DNA of 64,000 nt from Glaciecola petra (GCF_031846345.1 NZ_JAVRHX010000002.1:248001-312000), one strand, 5' to 3'; numbered from the stretch's first letter, positions 16,933-26,399 are shown. Notes: generated from the letters alone by a model not told the origin. Made by a program: numbers and translations.

Positions 16933-19721
16933 TATTCCTCCGCAGTTGGGCGATGAACAGAGGTTAGTTTACCTAAGTTCGCTAAAATCAGTAGGGTGGC
17001 TCCTACCACGGTCAGGTATACCCCTAAATCAAATATAAGCGCACTTGCTAATTCTATTTCGCCAATAAAGGGGATATCAAAATAGTCAAACCATGTGGTC
17101 ATAAAAGGTCGGTCAAAGAACCATGAACCAACTCCAGTCAAAGCGGCTATCAACACGCCTAAAGCAATTAAGACTTGATAGTCCACTTTAATTCGAGGTT
17201 TAACCCAATCAACACCATGGGCAATGTATTGCTGAATAAGCGCGACAGAAGTTATCAGCCCAGCTATAAAACCACCACCAGGCATATTATGACCACGCAA
17301 GAAAATGTAGAAAGATACCAATAAAGCTAGGGGCAGTAAGCTTTGAGAAATCATAGTTAAAATAGGTGGATGGCTGTCTTCAGACCATGGCAGTCCATTT
17401 TCATTTGCAGAGGACATAGACAGGCGCACGCGTGAGAGTAATTTGAAGATACCCAAAGCGGCGATGCCAAGTACTAATATCTCGCCTAAGGTATCAAGCC
17501 CTCTAAAATCTACCAAAATAACGTTAACGGCATTAGTGCCGCCACCACCTGTTTTGCTATTGGCAAGGAAAAACTCTGAGATAGTATCTAGAGGTTGCGT
17601 AATAAAAGCGTAATTTATAGTGGCTACTAGCCCTGCGACCCCAGCAGCAATGGCCAAATCTCTAACAACGCGCGATGGTGCAGACTCAGAAGCGGTTTTT
17701 TGTGGTAAAAAATATAAAGCAAGCATCAATAGTATGACTGTTACTACTTCTACCGACAATTGCGTTAAAGCAAGGTCGGGTGCAGAGAAACGAGCAAATG
17801 CAATAGACGTAATCAGCCCAACAACCGAAATGGTAACAAGTGCTAACATTCGTTTTCGATGGTAAATAACAGTGGCAACAGCACTTAAACAAAGAATAAT
17901 GGCTGCGGTAATTTCAACACCGCTTATAGCTTGGTCAGGCAGATGTCGTTTGACAGTATTGAGATTTAACAGAGGTACGGCAGTAATGGTTATTGCAAAT
18001 ACTAACATGCATGCTACATAACGTTGCAAAGACCCATTATTAAAGTACTCATGTATTGCGGTTGCTTTGTTAACCAAACGCTGAATAGTTTGTTCGAATA
18101 CAAGTTTTTCATCAGAGTCCTTGAATCTAGCTTGGAACTTAAATAAATGTCTCCGATAGGTATAAACAAGTAAACCACCACAAATTGCTACTACACTCAT
18201 CAGTAAGGGAAAATTAAACCCATGCCAAATGGCTAAGCTGTAATAGGGCAGCTCACCCACTATTACCGAAGATGCCGCCGATGATAATAAATTGCCTATT
18301 AAAAATTCAGGGAACATCCCCACTAACAAACAAAGCACCACCAATATCTCGATTGGGATCTTCATATAACGAGGCGGTTCGTGAGGTGTTTTAGGGAGGT
18401 CTATTGGTTCACCATTAAAAAACACATCGTGAATAAAACGCATTGAATAAGCAACAGCAAATATACCTGCAAGTGTGGCAAGCACCGGTATTACCCATGA
18501 CAAAAACCCAAGGGCAGAAGAATGTAGGGTCTCGGCTAAAAACATTTCTTTTGACAAAAAACCATTGAACAACGGTACACCTGCCATCGACGCGGCGGCT
18601 ACCATCGCCAAGGTTGCTGTATAGGGCATAAATCGCCACAAACCATTGAGTTTTCGCATGTCACGTGTACCCGATTCATGGTCAATTATCCCTGCAGCCA
18701 TAAATAATGAGGCCTTGAAAACAGCGTGGTTCATAATATGAAAGATCGCAGCGACGGCCGCGAGTTTAGTATCAAGCCCTAAAAGTAATGTGATAAGTCC
18801 TAAATGACTGATTGTAGAATACGCCAATAAACCTTTTAAGTCGTGCTTAAACAAAGCGACATAAGCGCCTATCAACAGTGTGATTAGGCCGGTCATACTT
18901 ACTATTAGGAACCACATTTCGGTTCCAGAAAGTACCGGATACATGCGTGCGAGTAAAAATATGCCGGCTTTTACCATTGTTGCAGAATGTAAATAAGCAC
19001 TTACTGGAGTGGGTGCTGCCATGGCATGTGGCAACCAAAAATGAAAGGGAAACTGTGCAGACTTTGTAAAAGCACCAAGCAGTATCAGGATGAGAGCGAC
19101 AGGATATAGAGCATGCTCTCTAATAAGATCACCGCTGGCTAAAATCACACTAAGCTCATAGCTGCCCACTATATCACCCACTAATAACAAGCCTGCGAGC
19201 AATGCTAACCCGCCCGCGCCGGTCACGGTGAGTGCCATTCGCGCACCTTTACGAGACTCCGTTTTAGCAGACCAAAAACTAATCAGTAAAAAAGAACTAA
19301 TGCTAGTGACTTCCCACGCCATCCAAAGTTGTAGTACGTTGTTAGAGAGCACAATCGACAGCATCGCTGTCATAAATAAAATCAGATAAGCAAAAAAGCG
19401 ACCAACAGCTTCCTTTTCCGATAAGTAGTAGCGCGCATATAAAATAATCAATAAGCCAATGCCCAAAATAAGCAGCGCAAAAATAAGCGAGAGACCGTCT
19501 AACCTCATTGAAAGTGAAAGCCCAATTGTTGGGATCCATTCAAGGTATTCAATAACAACTCCACCCGATAATACTTCGGGTAGTAAAGTCAATATATAAG
19601 TGAGTGCAACAGCGGGAGCAAACATAGTACAGATAGTGGTAGTGGTTCGGCCAAAACGTTCAGTCAAAACCGGCACCAATACACCAAGTAGTAATATTGC
19701 CGTTATCCAAAACAAGCTCAT
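16932..19721 (-). CDS. mrpA: Na+/H+ antiporter subunit MrpA-MrpB fusion
   Basis: First gene of the operon, 929 residues. The N-terminal ~500 residues are a NuoL-like antiporter module (ARYYLSEKEAVGRFFAYL, FPFHFWLPHAMAAPTPVSAYLHSATMVKAG). The MrpA-specific C-terminal modules follow (ARFSAPDLALTQLSVEVV), then a NuoJ-like stretch (NVILVDFRGLDTLGE). The last ~120 residues are MrpB (FLRGHNMPGGGFIAGL). Because A and B are one protein, this is a group 2 mrp operon (A'CDEFG), as in Pseudomonas and Vibrio. The complex expels Na+ for H+ and supports salt and alkali tolerance, which fits a marine host. The ~245 bp upstream carry the promoter and are shared with divergent yjjG. Confidence 0.94.
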   Translation of the reverse strand: MSLFWITAILLLGVLVPVLTERFGRTTTTICTMFAPAVALTYILTLLPEVLSGGVVIEYLEWIPTIGLSLSMRLDGLSLIFALLILGIGLLIILYARYYLSEKEAVGRFFAYLILFMTAMLSIVLSNNVLQLWMAWEVTSISSFLLISFWSAKTESRKGARMALTVTGAGGLALLAGLLLVGDIVGSYELSVILASGDLIREHALYPVALILILLGAFTKSAQFPFHFWLPHAMAAPTPVSAYLHSATMVKAGIFLLARMYPVLSGTEMWFLIVSMTGLITLLIGAYVALFKHDLKGLLAYSTISHLGLITLLLGLDTKLAAVAAIFHIMNHAVFKASLFMAAGIIDHESGTRDMRKLNGLWRFMPYTATLAMVAAASMAGVPLFNGFLSKEMFLAETLHSSALGFLSWVIPVLATLAGIFAVAYSMRFIHDVFFNGEPIDLPKTPHEPPRYMKIPIEILVVLCLLVGMFPEFLIGNLLSSAASSVIVGELPYYSLAIWHGFNFPLLMSVVAICGGLLVYTYRRHLFKFQARFKDSDEKLVFEQTIQRLVNKATAIHEYFNNGSLQRYVACMLVFAITITAVPLLNLNTVKRHLPDQAISGVEITAAIILCLSAVATVIYHRKRMLALVTISVVGLITSIAFARFSAPDLALTQLSVEVVTVILLMLALYFLPQKTASESAPSRVVRDLAIAAGVAGLVATINYAFITQPLDTISEFFLANSKTGGGGTNAVNVILVDFRGLDTLGEILVLGIAALGIFKLLSRVRLSMSSANENGLPWSEDSHPPILTMISQSLLPLALLVSFYIFLRGHNMPGGGFIAGLITSVALIQQYIAHGVDWVKPRIKVDYQVLIALGVLIAALTGVGSWFFDRPFMTTWFDYFDIPFIGEIELASALIFDLGVYLTVVGATLLILANLGKLTSVHRPTAEE

Positions 19722-19966
19722 CGTGAAAGACTTCTCCGATTATTTTTAGGTATTAATTGAGCACTTAATTCGCATTCACTTTATATGCGAATAGGGACTT
19801 AAGATCCAGTAATCCTTACGGTTTTCAGTTAGCAAGGGATCTACTTATTATCAATTGTAGAAGGCAGGGAGTTTTATGCCAACTTGTTTGCTTATGTGAG
19901 GGAACAAATTTACAATCTTGCCCTAAGATATGAAGTTGTAATAAGCCTTAAGGGGTTCACACCTAA

Positions 19967-20647
19967 ATGAAATATCAATACATCTTATTTGATGCCGACG
20001 AAACGCTATTTAGTTTTGACAATTTTGCTGGGATAAAACGTTTAATGGCTCGTTACGATACCCCGTTTACGCAAGATGATTTTGATATTTATCAAAAATA
20101 CAACAAAGCACTTTGGCTACGTTATCAGCAGCACGAAATTGATGCCGAACACTTACAAGTTGAGCGTTTTGTTGCTTTAGCTAAGCAGGTAGGTGTGTCG
20201 CCCCAGCAATTAAATGACGAGTTTTTAGATACCATGGTGGAGATTTGCGAACCTTTACCCGGGGCAATTGATTTACTCAATGTACTTAAAGGCAAGGCGA
20301 CACTGGGTATTATTACTAATGGATTGGCGCGTATGCAGCACAAGCGGATTGAGCATACTGGGCTCGAAGGACGTTTTGCTTGTTTGGTTATTTCAGAGGA
20401 ATTTGGTGTGCCAAAGCCAAATGTCGCAATTTTTGAGCACGCCTTCGATATATTAGGTAATCCCGATAAAAGCAAAATATTAATGGTAGGTGATACTTTG
20501 AGCAGTGATATTGTTGGCGGGCAAAATGCTGGTATTGACACCTGTTGGCTGCAGCATCCTAATGTGCCTTTGTTTGATGATATTCAACCGACATATCACA
20601 TAACTCATTTGCACCAACTGCAAACATTATTGCTTAATGCAGAATAA
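19967..20647 (+). CDS. yjjG: Pyrimidine 5'-nucleotidase YjjG (HAD family)
   Basis: A 226-residue cytoplasmic HAD-family phosphatase. HAD motif I is FDADETLF, motif II is IITNG, motif III is the Lys in GVPKPN and motif IV is VGDTLSSDIVGG. Similarity to E. coli YjjG is high throughout, including the WLRYQQHEI region of the cap. YjjG removes phosphate from pyrimidine nucleotides, including non-canonical ones, in nucleotide-pool cleaning. The last 21 bases overlap the 3' end of the convergent PEP-CTERM-like gene. Confidence 0.92.
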   Translation: MKYQYILFDADETLFSFDNFAGIKRLMARYDTPFTQDDFDIYQKYNKALWLRYQQHEIDAEHLQVERFVALAKQVGVSPQQLNDEFLDTMVEICEPLPGAIDLLNVLKGKATLGIITNGLARMQHKRIEHTGLEGRFACLVISEEFGVPKPNVAIFEHAFDILGNPDKSKILMVGDTLSSDIVGGQNAGIDTCWLQHPNVPLFDDIQPTYHITHLHQLQTLLLNAE

Positions 20648-21376
20648 GTGCTTTTTTCTTCGGGATATACTCAAAAGGTTAATTACTAAAAATGCACCCA
20701 TCAAAAACGATAATCCCGTAGGAAGTGGCACTGAACGAACCCCATCTGTAGTAATTCTCAACGTGAACGCTTCACTACCTGAACCTGCGAAAAGACCTTC
20801 TTGATCCCCATTTAGCGTTGTTGTAAAAAGCCGCCCACCAAACCCAAAATTTCCACCAATGTCAGCGTTTAGGGCAGAAATCCACTGCGGGCCCATAACA
20901 TGTGTGATTGAACCACTATTTGCATCTGCTGGCGTTACCGTTGGCCCGCCCAAATTAATACCTGTACCCAAGTCGGAATAAAAGCCAGAGCCTTCAAAGA
21001 AAGTGCCATTAATAAGTTGATCCATACTGCTATCGGAGATTGAGTAAAATGCGACACTTTCGAACAGGTCGTCGCCGCGATAACCAAAAGTGGAGTCAAT
21101 CTCGATGAAAATTTCCCCTGAAATAACGTTGCCAACTAAACCGCTGAGATCAAAAGCAAAATATGACCTGCGTATTTCACCTTCGAAAACTGATGAACCT
21201 TCACCAGTATAAAATATTCCGTTTGGGGTGCCAGAGCCACTACAAACCTCAGATTGACCGTTAAAACATCCTCGAGAGAAGGCATTTAGTTCGTAGGTTA
21301 TTGCAGCATTAGCCGAGAGACTGATTAAAGTTGTAAGCATGACAAGGGTAGTTATCAATCTATTCTTAGCTAGCAT
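20627..21376 (-). CDS. Exported protein with PEP-CTERM-like (VPLP-type) sorting tail
   Basis: A 249-residue protein. A signal peptide (about 1-24, ending SANA-AI) leads a beta-rich body without a recognised domain. The C terminus has the three parts of a PEP-CTERM signal: a VPLPTG motif, a hydrophobic helix (LSFLMGAFLVINLLSI), and a basic cluster (SRRKKH). Such tails are recognised by exosortases, which process the protein for the envelope or for exopolysaccharide. No exosortase is in the window. The tail extends beyond the basic cluster by six residues (LFCIKQ), and this end overlaps yjjG. Confidence 0.7.
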   Translation of the reverse strand: MLAKNRLITTLVMLTTLISLSANAAITYELNAFSRGCFNGQSEVCSGSGTPNGIFYTGEGSSVFEGEIRRSYFAFDLSGLVGNVISGEIFIEIDSTFGYRGDDLFESVAFYSISDSSMDQLINGTFFEGSGFYSDLGTGINLGGPTVTPADANSGSITHVMGPQWISALNADIGGNFGFGGRLFTTTLNGDQEGLFAGSGSEAFTLRITTDGVRSVPLPTGLSFLMGAFLVINLLSISRRKKHLFCIKQ

Positions 21377-21876
21377 AAATTGCTCCTTTATGATGTTGTA
21401 TTAATGAAAAAGCCTATAGTCATAGCAAATGTTCTGACGCATTAACTATGATTTAAAGTGGACAGTGCTAACTCTATATAGCTTAACTCTTTATTCCGTC
21501 ACATTATCACACCCATAAATTTTTCTTATGAGTGTAAATACTTAGTTTTCGTTTTTTCTTACTTATATTTCCGGCCTTTTAGATGGTCTTCTCTCTCAAT
21601 AACCAGTGTAAAACGTTTTTTCAAACCAGCCTTAGGTTTCTCGATAGAAATCACAATAGGCACAATTCAATCTTTGAATGCCAATAGCCATTTTTTTAAA
21701 AAGTGCAAAAAAACGCTAAAGAAAGAAGATGGTCTGCCGTTACAGATGACGGGACAGTGTATTTTTTTGAAAAAAATCGCTAAAATATAATAATCCTGAA
21801 CTTGGAATAGAACGTAAACATACGCCCGTTTCCGTCTTTTTCGAACTGAGATTACTAGATCAAAAGGAGAATGAGT
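21377..21876. other. 500-bp AT-rich region without a supported gene
   Basis: Lies between the PEP-CTERM-like gene (minus) and the small basic protein gene (plus). It holds no ORF with a believable start. One plus-strand frame stays open for about 100 codons to a TAA near 21790 but has no usable start in its first half. Only the ribosome site AAGGAG of the downstream gene is clear. Confidence 0.6.
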
Positions 21877-22131
21877 ATGTATATTCCTGCTCATATTTCG
21901 ACTGCAAATACGCAAAAAACGAAACCTGCAAAACGTGCAGCGGTAACTTTAGACAAGGCAAAAGCAAACCAAGATACAACCAAGCAAGAAGTAATACATG
22001 TTGTAGATGCACCCGAAAAACGCGATGGTGAAGACCGCCGTCAACGTAATGAAAAAATATTGCTAGACACGCGTTCTGGAAGAGATCGACGCCATAGTAA
22101 AAATAGAATGTCCATCGATACCAAAGCCTAA
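21877..22131 (+). CDS. Small basic protein with two DRR motifs
   Basis: 84 residues, hydrophilic, rich in Lys/Arg/Asp, with no signal peptide or TM helix. The N-terminal half is Ala/Lys/Thr-rich and probably disordered. The C-terminal half carries GEDRRQRNEK and LDTRSGRDRRHS, so a G-x-DRR element occurs twice. Similar short proteins with an RSGRDRR motif occur in marine gammaproteobacteria, without known function to my knowledge. The ATG at 21877 is chosen because AGGAG lies 7 bases upstream; the ATG at 21871 directly abuts the ribosome site. Nucleic-acid binding is a guess from charge. Confidence 0.7.
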   Translation: MYIPAHISTANTQKTKPAKRAAVTLDKAKANQDTTKQEVIHVVDAPEKRDGEDRRQRNEKILLDTRSGRDRRHSKNRMSIDTKA

Positions 22132-22168
22132 ACACTGCTGTGTGGCGTAACATCAAATCGTAATTTAG

Positions 22169-22927
22169 CTAAGGCTCTGCATGCAGTGCTTGCCATTTTT
22201 CGGCAGACATGACTGCCTTGTATTGTGCATTGAAACTAGTCTGTTTGTTGTTAGCTTTACTTTCGCTAAGGGTTATAAACAGTAAGTCTTGAGTTTGTTT
22301 ATATTGTTCGATGTTGGCTTTAAATTCATCAATTTCACCTAGATCTAGCTTATCAAATGTCATGCTCATTATTTGCTGATGCGTTAACCCAAGTTGTGCT
22401 TGCATATTGACTAGTTGGGCAAGTAAATCAGAGGCACTGGATTGCGTTTGACGTGCTCGAGCAATATTCAATCTCTTGCTTTTCATCGCCATTGCTTTTT
22501 TGTCTGCTTCTTTTGTTAGTTGCGCCATGTCGAAAATCGCTTCGTTTGATGAGGGTTCATTAAGTTCTTCCGTTTCCGATGAACGCTCTATGTTTGTTGA
22601 TGGGGCACTAAAAGGTGCACTTGCATACTTTTCAATATCTTGATTTGCAGGCTCATCCGAAAAGCTTAAAACTAACACCACAATGGCAACAGAAGCTGCT
22701 ATTGAGCCACCAAACTGCCAATGTCGCCACTTGGTTAGACGCGCCGTTTGCGAGGCCTTATTTTTTGCAAATAATTCGGTTTTAGCCTGCTGTAAAATAG
22801 CAGCGTCAATGGCTAACGATGGCTCAGGTAGGTCACTATTTTGATATTGTTGGCTAACAAAGGACAGCGCTTCTTCATCTATGTTTGCTTTCTCATTGCT
22901 ACTATTGGGTGGGTTTTGCTTATTCAT
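22169..22927 (-). CDS. Probable anti-sigma factor, single-pass membrane protein
   Basis: 252 residues with one TM helix (about 75-91, FGGSIAASVAIVVLVLSF) after a cytoplasmic N domain and before a charged periplasmic domain of about 160 residues. The ATG overlaps the stop of the ECF sigma gene (ATGA), so the two are translationally coupled, which is typical of sigma/anti-sigma pairs. I see no zinc motif (HxxxCxxC), so it is not a classical ZAS protein; the role rests on topology and position. The periplasmic part contains a Gln-rich, probably helical stretch (LLAQLVNMQAQLGLTHQQIM). Confidence 0.65.
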   Translation of the reverse strand: MNKQNPPNSSNEKANIDEEALSFVSQQYQNSDLPEPSLAIDAAILQQAKTELFAKNKASQTARLTKWRHWQFGGSIAASVAIVVLVLSFSDEPANQDIEKYASAPFSAPSTNIERSSETEELNEPSSNEAIFDMAQLTKEADKKAMAMKSKRLNIARARQTQSSASDLLAQLVNMQAQLGLTHQQIMSMTFDKLDLGEIDEFKANIEQYKQTQDLLFITLSESKANNKQTSFNAQYKAVMSAEKWQALHAEP

Positions 22928-23553
22928 GGAGCTTCCCTCCTCGTGTACTTTTCTCCTCGCGTAATAATGTCAGACACATCAATACGCTTTTCTAGGCATA
23001 GTTTCAGATTACTATAGGCCGAACGTAGTCTGCTTTTTGTTGCCTCAAGTCCAGCATTTACAATAATGGCAATATCTGACAGAGCCAAACCAGATTCCTC
23101 CCGAAGCAAAAAGCAATCTAGCTGGTGCGTAGGCAGCTTTTGTAAACACAAATCTATAGCTTGCCATTGTTGATTCTGTTGATGAATCGCTTCGGGTGTC
23201 GTTGATACCTTCGCAGCTTCCACTGTGGATTCGGTCCCTTGCTCGTTTTTAGGGGTTTCAATGATAGTGTCAACCACTTTTACATGACGTATATGGTCAA
23301 TCAATTTATGCCGAGCAATTGTATATAACCAGGTTGAAAAACGAGAATTGGCATTGAAGCTATCAGCTTGCGTAATTACTCTACTCCAAACGTCTTGAAA
23401 AATGTCTTCAGTTAAGACTTCATTATGCAGTTGTCGCAATAAGTATCGGTATACCCCGCCTTTATGGCGTGTATAAAGCACTTCAAAAGCGCTATAGTCA
23501 CCGTCTAAGTATTGCGACAATAAACTATTGTCGCTCGCTTTTTCAATCTTCAT
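22924..23553 (-). CDS. ECF-type RNA polymerase sigma factor
   Basis: 209 residues. Region 2 is clear: YRYLLRQLHNEVLTEDIFQDVWSRV then FSTWLYTIARHKLIDHIR (regions 2.2-2.4). Region 4 is LPTHQLDCFLLREESGLALSDIAIIV with the helix-turn-helix followed by LEATKSRLRSAYSNLK. There is no other recognisable domain. It is the second gene of a three-gene operon, 27 bp after the VWA lipoprotein gene and overlapping the anti-sigma gene by 4 bp. Probably autoregulates the operon from the region upstream of the VWA gene. Confidence 0.92.
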   Translation of the reverse strand: MKIEKASDNSLLSQYLDGDYSAFEVLYTRHKGGVYRYLLRQLHNEVLTEDIFQDVWSRVITQADSFNANSRFSTWLYTIARHKLIDHIRHVKVVDTIIETPKNEQGTESTVEAAKVSTTPEAIHQQNQQWQAIDLCLQKLPTHQLDCFLLREESGLALSDIAIIVNAGLEATKSRLRSAYSNLKLCLEKRIDVSDIITRGEKYTRREAP

Positions 23554-23580
23554 TGTGTTAACGACATCCTTATATGGCCC

Positions 23581-25410
23581 TCAAGACTTATTTTGATGCA
23601 CTAGCGTAAGCGCTTTTAAGTTTCGCTTGTTAACTTTTAAATTTTCGATGCTTCTAGATTCAACTGCGCTAGAATCATCATCGCTAGAGTCGACAGCACT
23701 GTATTCGCTAAGTTCATTGGCGTTGCGAACTAATTGAATAAATTCACTACGGTAGCCATACTCATCGTTTCCTTTTGCCTGCTGTGCAGTTTCAGTAATC
23801 CATTGATAATCGATATCTTGTACATATTTACTCTTTTTCATCAATTGTGCAAAACCTGCAACCGCAGTAGCAAATTTAAAATCAGGCGTTTGTTCTGCAA
23901 AAGTCGTGATTTGTTGACGGCCTATGCTTTGTTCAATCAAGTCACTTTTACTTTCTTGCGGTTGTTTAAACCTCAATTTAATAAATGCCAATTCTTGGTT
24001 TAGCTGGGTAGTTTCAGTTTGTGCAGTTGATGTTTGATAACGTAGCTCATCATTAAACTTTTCTTTGCTATCGAGCAGGGTAAGTTCATATAGTGCTGTT
24101 ACACTATGACCAGCTCCTATATCACCTGCATCAACTTTATCATTATTAAAATCTTCTTTAGCTAGCTTACGGTTTTCGTAACCGATTAATCGATACTCAG
24201 CCACCTGATTAGGGTTAAATTCGACTTGTATTTTTACGTCTTTGGCAATAATTTGCATGGTCGATTGTAGTTCATCTACTAGTACTTTTCGTGCTTCGTT
24301 AATAGTGTCGATATATGCGTAATTGCCATTGCCAGCGTCGGCTAGCTGCTCCATTAAATAGTCATTGTAGTTACCTTGTCCAAATCCTAAGGTAGTTAAT
24401 GCAATGCCTTTTTCTCGCTTAGTCTCTATTAATTTAATTAAGGCATTTTGGTCAGTCATACCTACATTAAAATCGCCGTCGGTGGCCAATATCACTCGGT
24501 TAACGCCTTTTTCAACAAAGGCTTGTTCGGCAAGCCGATAAGCGAGTTGAATACCCGAAGCACCATTTGTAGAACCACCAGCACTTAATTTATTTAAAGC
24601 GGCCGTGATAGCTATTTTATTGTTACCCTTAGTAGGTTCAAGTACAACGCCCGACGCCCCCGCATACACGACAATAGATACACTGTCTTTTTCATTGAGT
24701 TGATTTGTTAGCATCGTCAGAGAACGTTTAAGCAAAGGCAATTTATTCGCCTGGTTCATTGAGCCAGAGACATCCAACAAAAAAACTAAGTTTCGGCCTA
24801 TGTTAGCCTTAAGCTCTGGCTCATAGCCTTTTAGCCCAATACGTAATATGTGGCGCTCTTTATTCCAAGGTGCGACCGATATAGCTGTATTAACACTAAA
24901 AGGAGTTTCAGTTACTGTTGGGCTTGGGTACGCATAGTCAAAATAGTTGATAAATTCTTCTACTCTTACGGCGTCTTCTGGCGGTAAATAGCCTTGATTA
25001 AGTAGGCGGCGAGAATTGGTATAACTGCCGGTATCCACATCCACTGAAAAGGTCGACAAGGGGTTTTCACTCACAATATGCACACCATTTTCTTCAATAT
25101 CTTGGTAATTTTCAGTATTCGGTATAGGGCCTATATGGTCCATTATTGGTGTTCGTATTCTCATAGCATGGCTGGTCATTGCCAGATTTTGAACATGTGC
25201 TTGCTTCGCTAACGATTCGTCTTTTAACGATCTGTTCTTAGGCGCTTCCACTTTATCGAGTTCAATCAATTCAGTCTCAGCTAGTGACTCATGTTGCGCC
25301 GCTGATTGTTCTTTTTTGGCTTGCTCACTTTCTTGAATTGGTCCTGCACAAGAAAATACGGTGAGTATGGTTAAACTAAGTAGGCTAAGTTTTAGGGTAT
25401 TTGTAGGCAT
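23581..25410 (-). CDS. VWA domain lipoprotein, YfbK/DUF3520 type
   Basis: 609 residues. The signal peptide ends in a plausible lipobox (TVFSC, Cys21). Next come a charged linker, an N-terminal domain typical of this family (NPLSTFSVDVDTGSYTNSRR, VRVEEFINYFDYAYP), a VWA domain with the MIDAS motif DVSGSMNQ and the acidic TDGDFN loop, and a C-terminal DUF3520-type domain. VWA domains bind partners through a metal ion. The gene is first in the operon with sigma and anti-sigma genes, so it may sense or execute the envelope response. This set (VWA plus ECF sigma plus anti-sigma) recurs in gammaproteobacteria but is little studied. Confidence 0.88.
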   Translation of the reverse strand: MPTNTLKLSLLSLTILTVFSCAGPIQESEQAKKEQSAAQHESLAETELIELDKVEAPKNRSLKDESLAKQAHVQNLAMTSHAMRIRTPIMDHIGPIPNTENYQDIEENGVHIVSENPLSTFSVDVDTGSYTNSRRLLNQGYLPPEDAVRVEEFINYFDYAYPSPTVTETPFSVNTAISVAPWNKERHILRIGLKGYEPELKANIGRNLVFLLDVSGSMNQANKLPLLKRSLTMLTNQLNEKDSVSIVVYAGASGVVLEPTKGNNKIAITAALNKLSAGGSTNGASGIQLAYRLAEQAFVEKGVNRVILATDGDFNVGMTDQNALIKLIETKREKGIALTTLGFGQGNYNDYLMEQLADAGNGNYAYIDTINEARKVLVDELQSTMQIIAKDVKIQVEFNPNQVAEYRLIGYENRKLAKEDFNNDKVDAGDIGAGHSVTALYELTLLDSKEKFNDELRYQTSTAQTETTQLNQELAFIKLRFKQPQESKSDLIEQSIGRQQITTFAEQTPDFKFATAVAGFAQLMKKSKYVQDIDYQWITETAQQAKGNDEYGYRSEFIQLVRNANELSEYSAVDSSDDDSSAVESRSIENLKVNKRNLKALTLVHQNKS

Positions 25411-25439
25411 AAATATAATCCTTTTGTAAATTAGGCTCG

Positions 25440-25453
25440 GCCATTTAAATGGC
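25440..25453. repeat. 14-bp perfect palindrome upstream of the VWA-sigma operon
   Basis: GCCATTTAAATGGC is self-complementary and lies about 30 bp upstream of the VWA start codon. The position suits an operator or an mRNA 5' structure. A palindrome with the same TTTAAA core occurs at 26400-26413. Role inferred. Confidence 0.4.
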
Positions 25454-25532
25454 TTAAGTAAAATGAGCTAGAGTAAAAACTAACTAGACATACCTTATTG
25501 ACGGATGAGTTTACAAAAAGGGGTTTTTATTT

Positions 25533-25560
25533 TTAGATTATTTTTTCGACAAGCAAGTTC
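25533..25560 (-). promoter_or_regulatory. Possible RpoE-like ECF promoter of the VWA-sigma operon
   Basis: On the minus strand GAACTT (25555-25560) and TCTAA (25533-25537) are separated by 17 bases. This resembles the E. coli RpoE pattern (GAACTT, about 16 bases, TCTGA), about 120 bp upstream of the start. The match is imperfect, and the sigma factor's own consensus is unknown. Confidence 0.3.
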
Positions 25561-25704
25561 ACGCCTAGTGGAGGTGTAGTATTTTCCTCTCATGCGGTTG
25601 TAAGTAAAATAAAAGAAAACAAAACGCCATTAGGCAGTTGTTTTGTAGGTTCTTTGCGCATATATTTATCGGCACCTCTAAGAAAGACAAAGAAGAAAAA
25701 TACA

Positions 25705-26310
25705 GTGAGCTCAGTCAATACACGTTTATTAATATGCTTTGGTTTTATTCTCAGCTTGGCATCTTGTTCTAGTAGTGCCCCTATCAGCTATCAATTCGGT
25801 TACAAACAAGTTGATTTTGATAATTTAAAGACCTACAGATGGAAGAACAACAGCGCTAAGAGCGCGTTTCCAGAGTTGTCTTCTGCATTTGTATCAAACT
25901 TAAATGAGTCTCTTTCCACCAAGGGTTACCAACAGAAAGACCAAGGACCCGTAGACTTCTTTATAAGCTATGAAATTAAAGCGACAACGGATGTTAATCT
26001 GGAAACTTTTCAAACATACGAAGGCACCGGTTTGGCATTCAAATGGAACAGAAGCGATGGATTAAAAAGAGATCCGGTAAAAACTGGAGGATACGACACA
26101 AACGCAGAAGTATCAGGCAGGGGCACAGTGGTGGTTGACTTTATCGACCCAAACAACAATACGGTTTTTTGGCGAGGAGTCGCAGAAAAAGAGTTTGAAA
26201 CAGATGCAAATAGTGGCTCACCGAACCGCCTAGTTGATGTCAATAAAGCAAAGAACAATATGAAAAAAGCGGTACACAGACTAATGGAATTTTTTCCACC
26301 CGAAAAATAA
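25705..26310 (+). CDS. DUF4136 domain lipoprotein
   Basis: About 201 residues from the GTG at 25705. A short signal peptide ends in the lipobox LASC, so the mature protein is a lipoprotein. The body shows the DUF4136 pattern: VDFDNLKTYRW near the N terminus, DFFISYEIKA in the middle, and GTVVVDFIDPNNNTVFWRG followed by a basic C-terminal helix. The GTG start gives a normal-length signal peptide; the TTG at 25654 would add 17 mostly basic residues and has no ribosome site. Function unknown. It is divergent from the VWA-sigma operon and may share its control region. Confidence 0.75.
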   Translation: MSSVNTRLLICFGFILSLASCSSSAPISYQFGYKQVDFDNLKTYRWKNNSAKSAFPELSSAFVSNLNESLSTKGYQQKDQGPVDFFISYEIKATTDVNLETFQTYEGTGLAFKWNRSDGLKRDPVKTGGYDTNAEVSGRGTVVVDFIDPNNNTVFWRGVAEKEFETDANSGSPNRLVDVNKAKNNMKKAVHRLMEFFPPEK

Positions 26311-26399
26311 AAGTAAGCGTTTTGAAGCCGTTGTTGCAGATAATCTGACATTGTCTCTATTAGCTAAGAGTTCCTCTGAATAGTATGCGCGGCGAAATA

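Noticed and set aside
21483..21792. Frame of about 100 codons open on the plus strand, ending KKIAKI
   Set aside because: No ATG or GTG with a ribosome site in the first half and no recognised domain.
23734..24003. 89-residue plus-strand ORF inside the VWA gene
   Set aside because: Antisense shadow of a gene with clear domains and codon structure on the minus strand.
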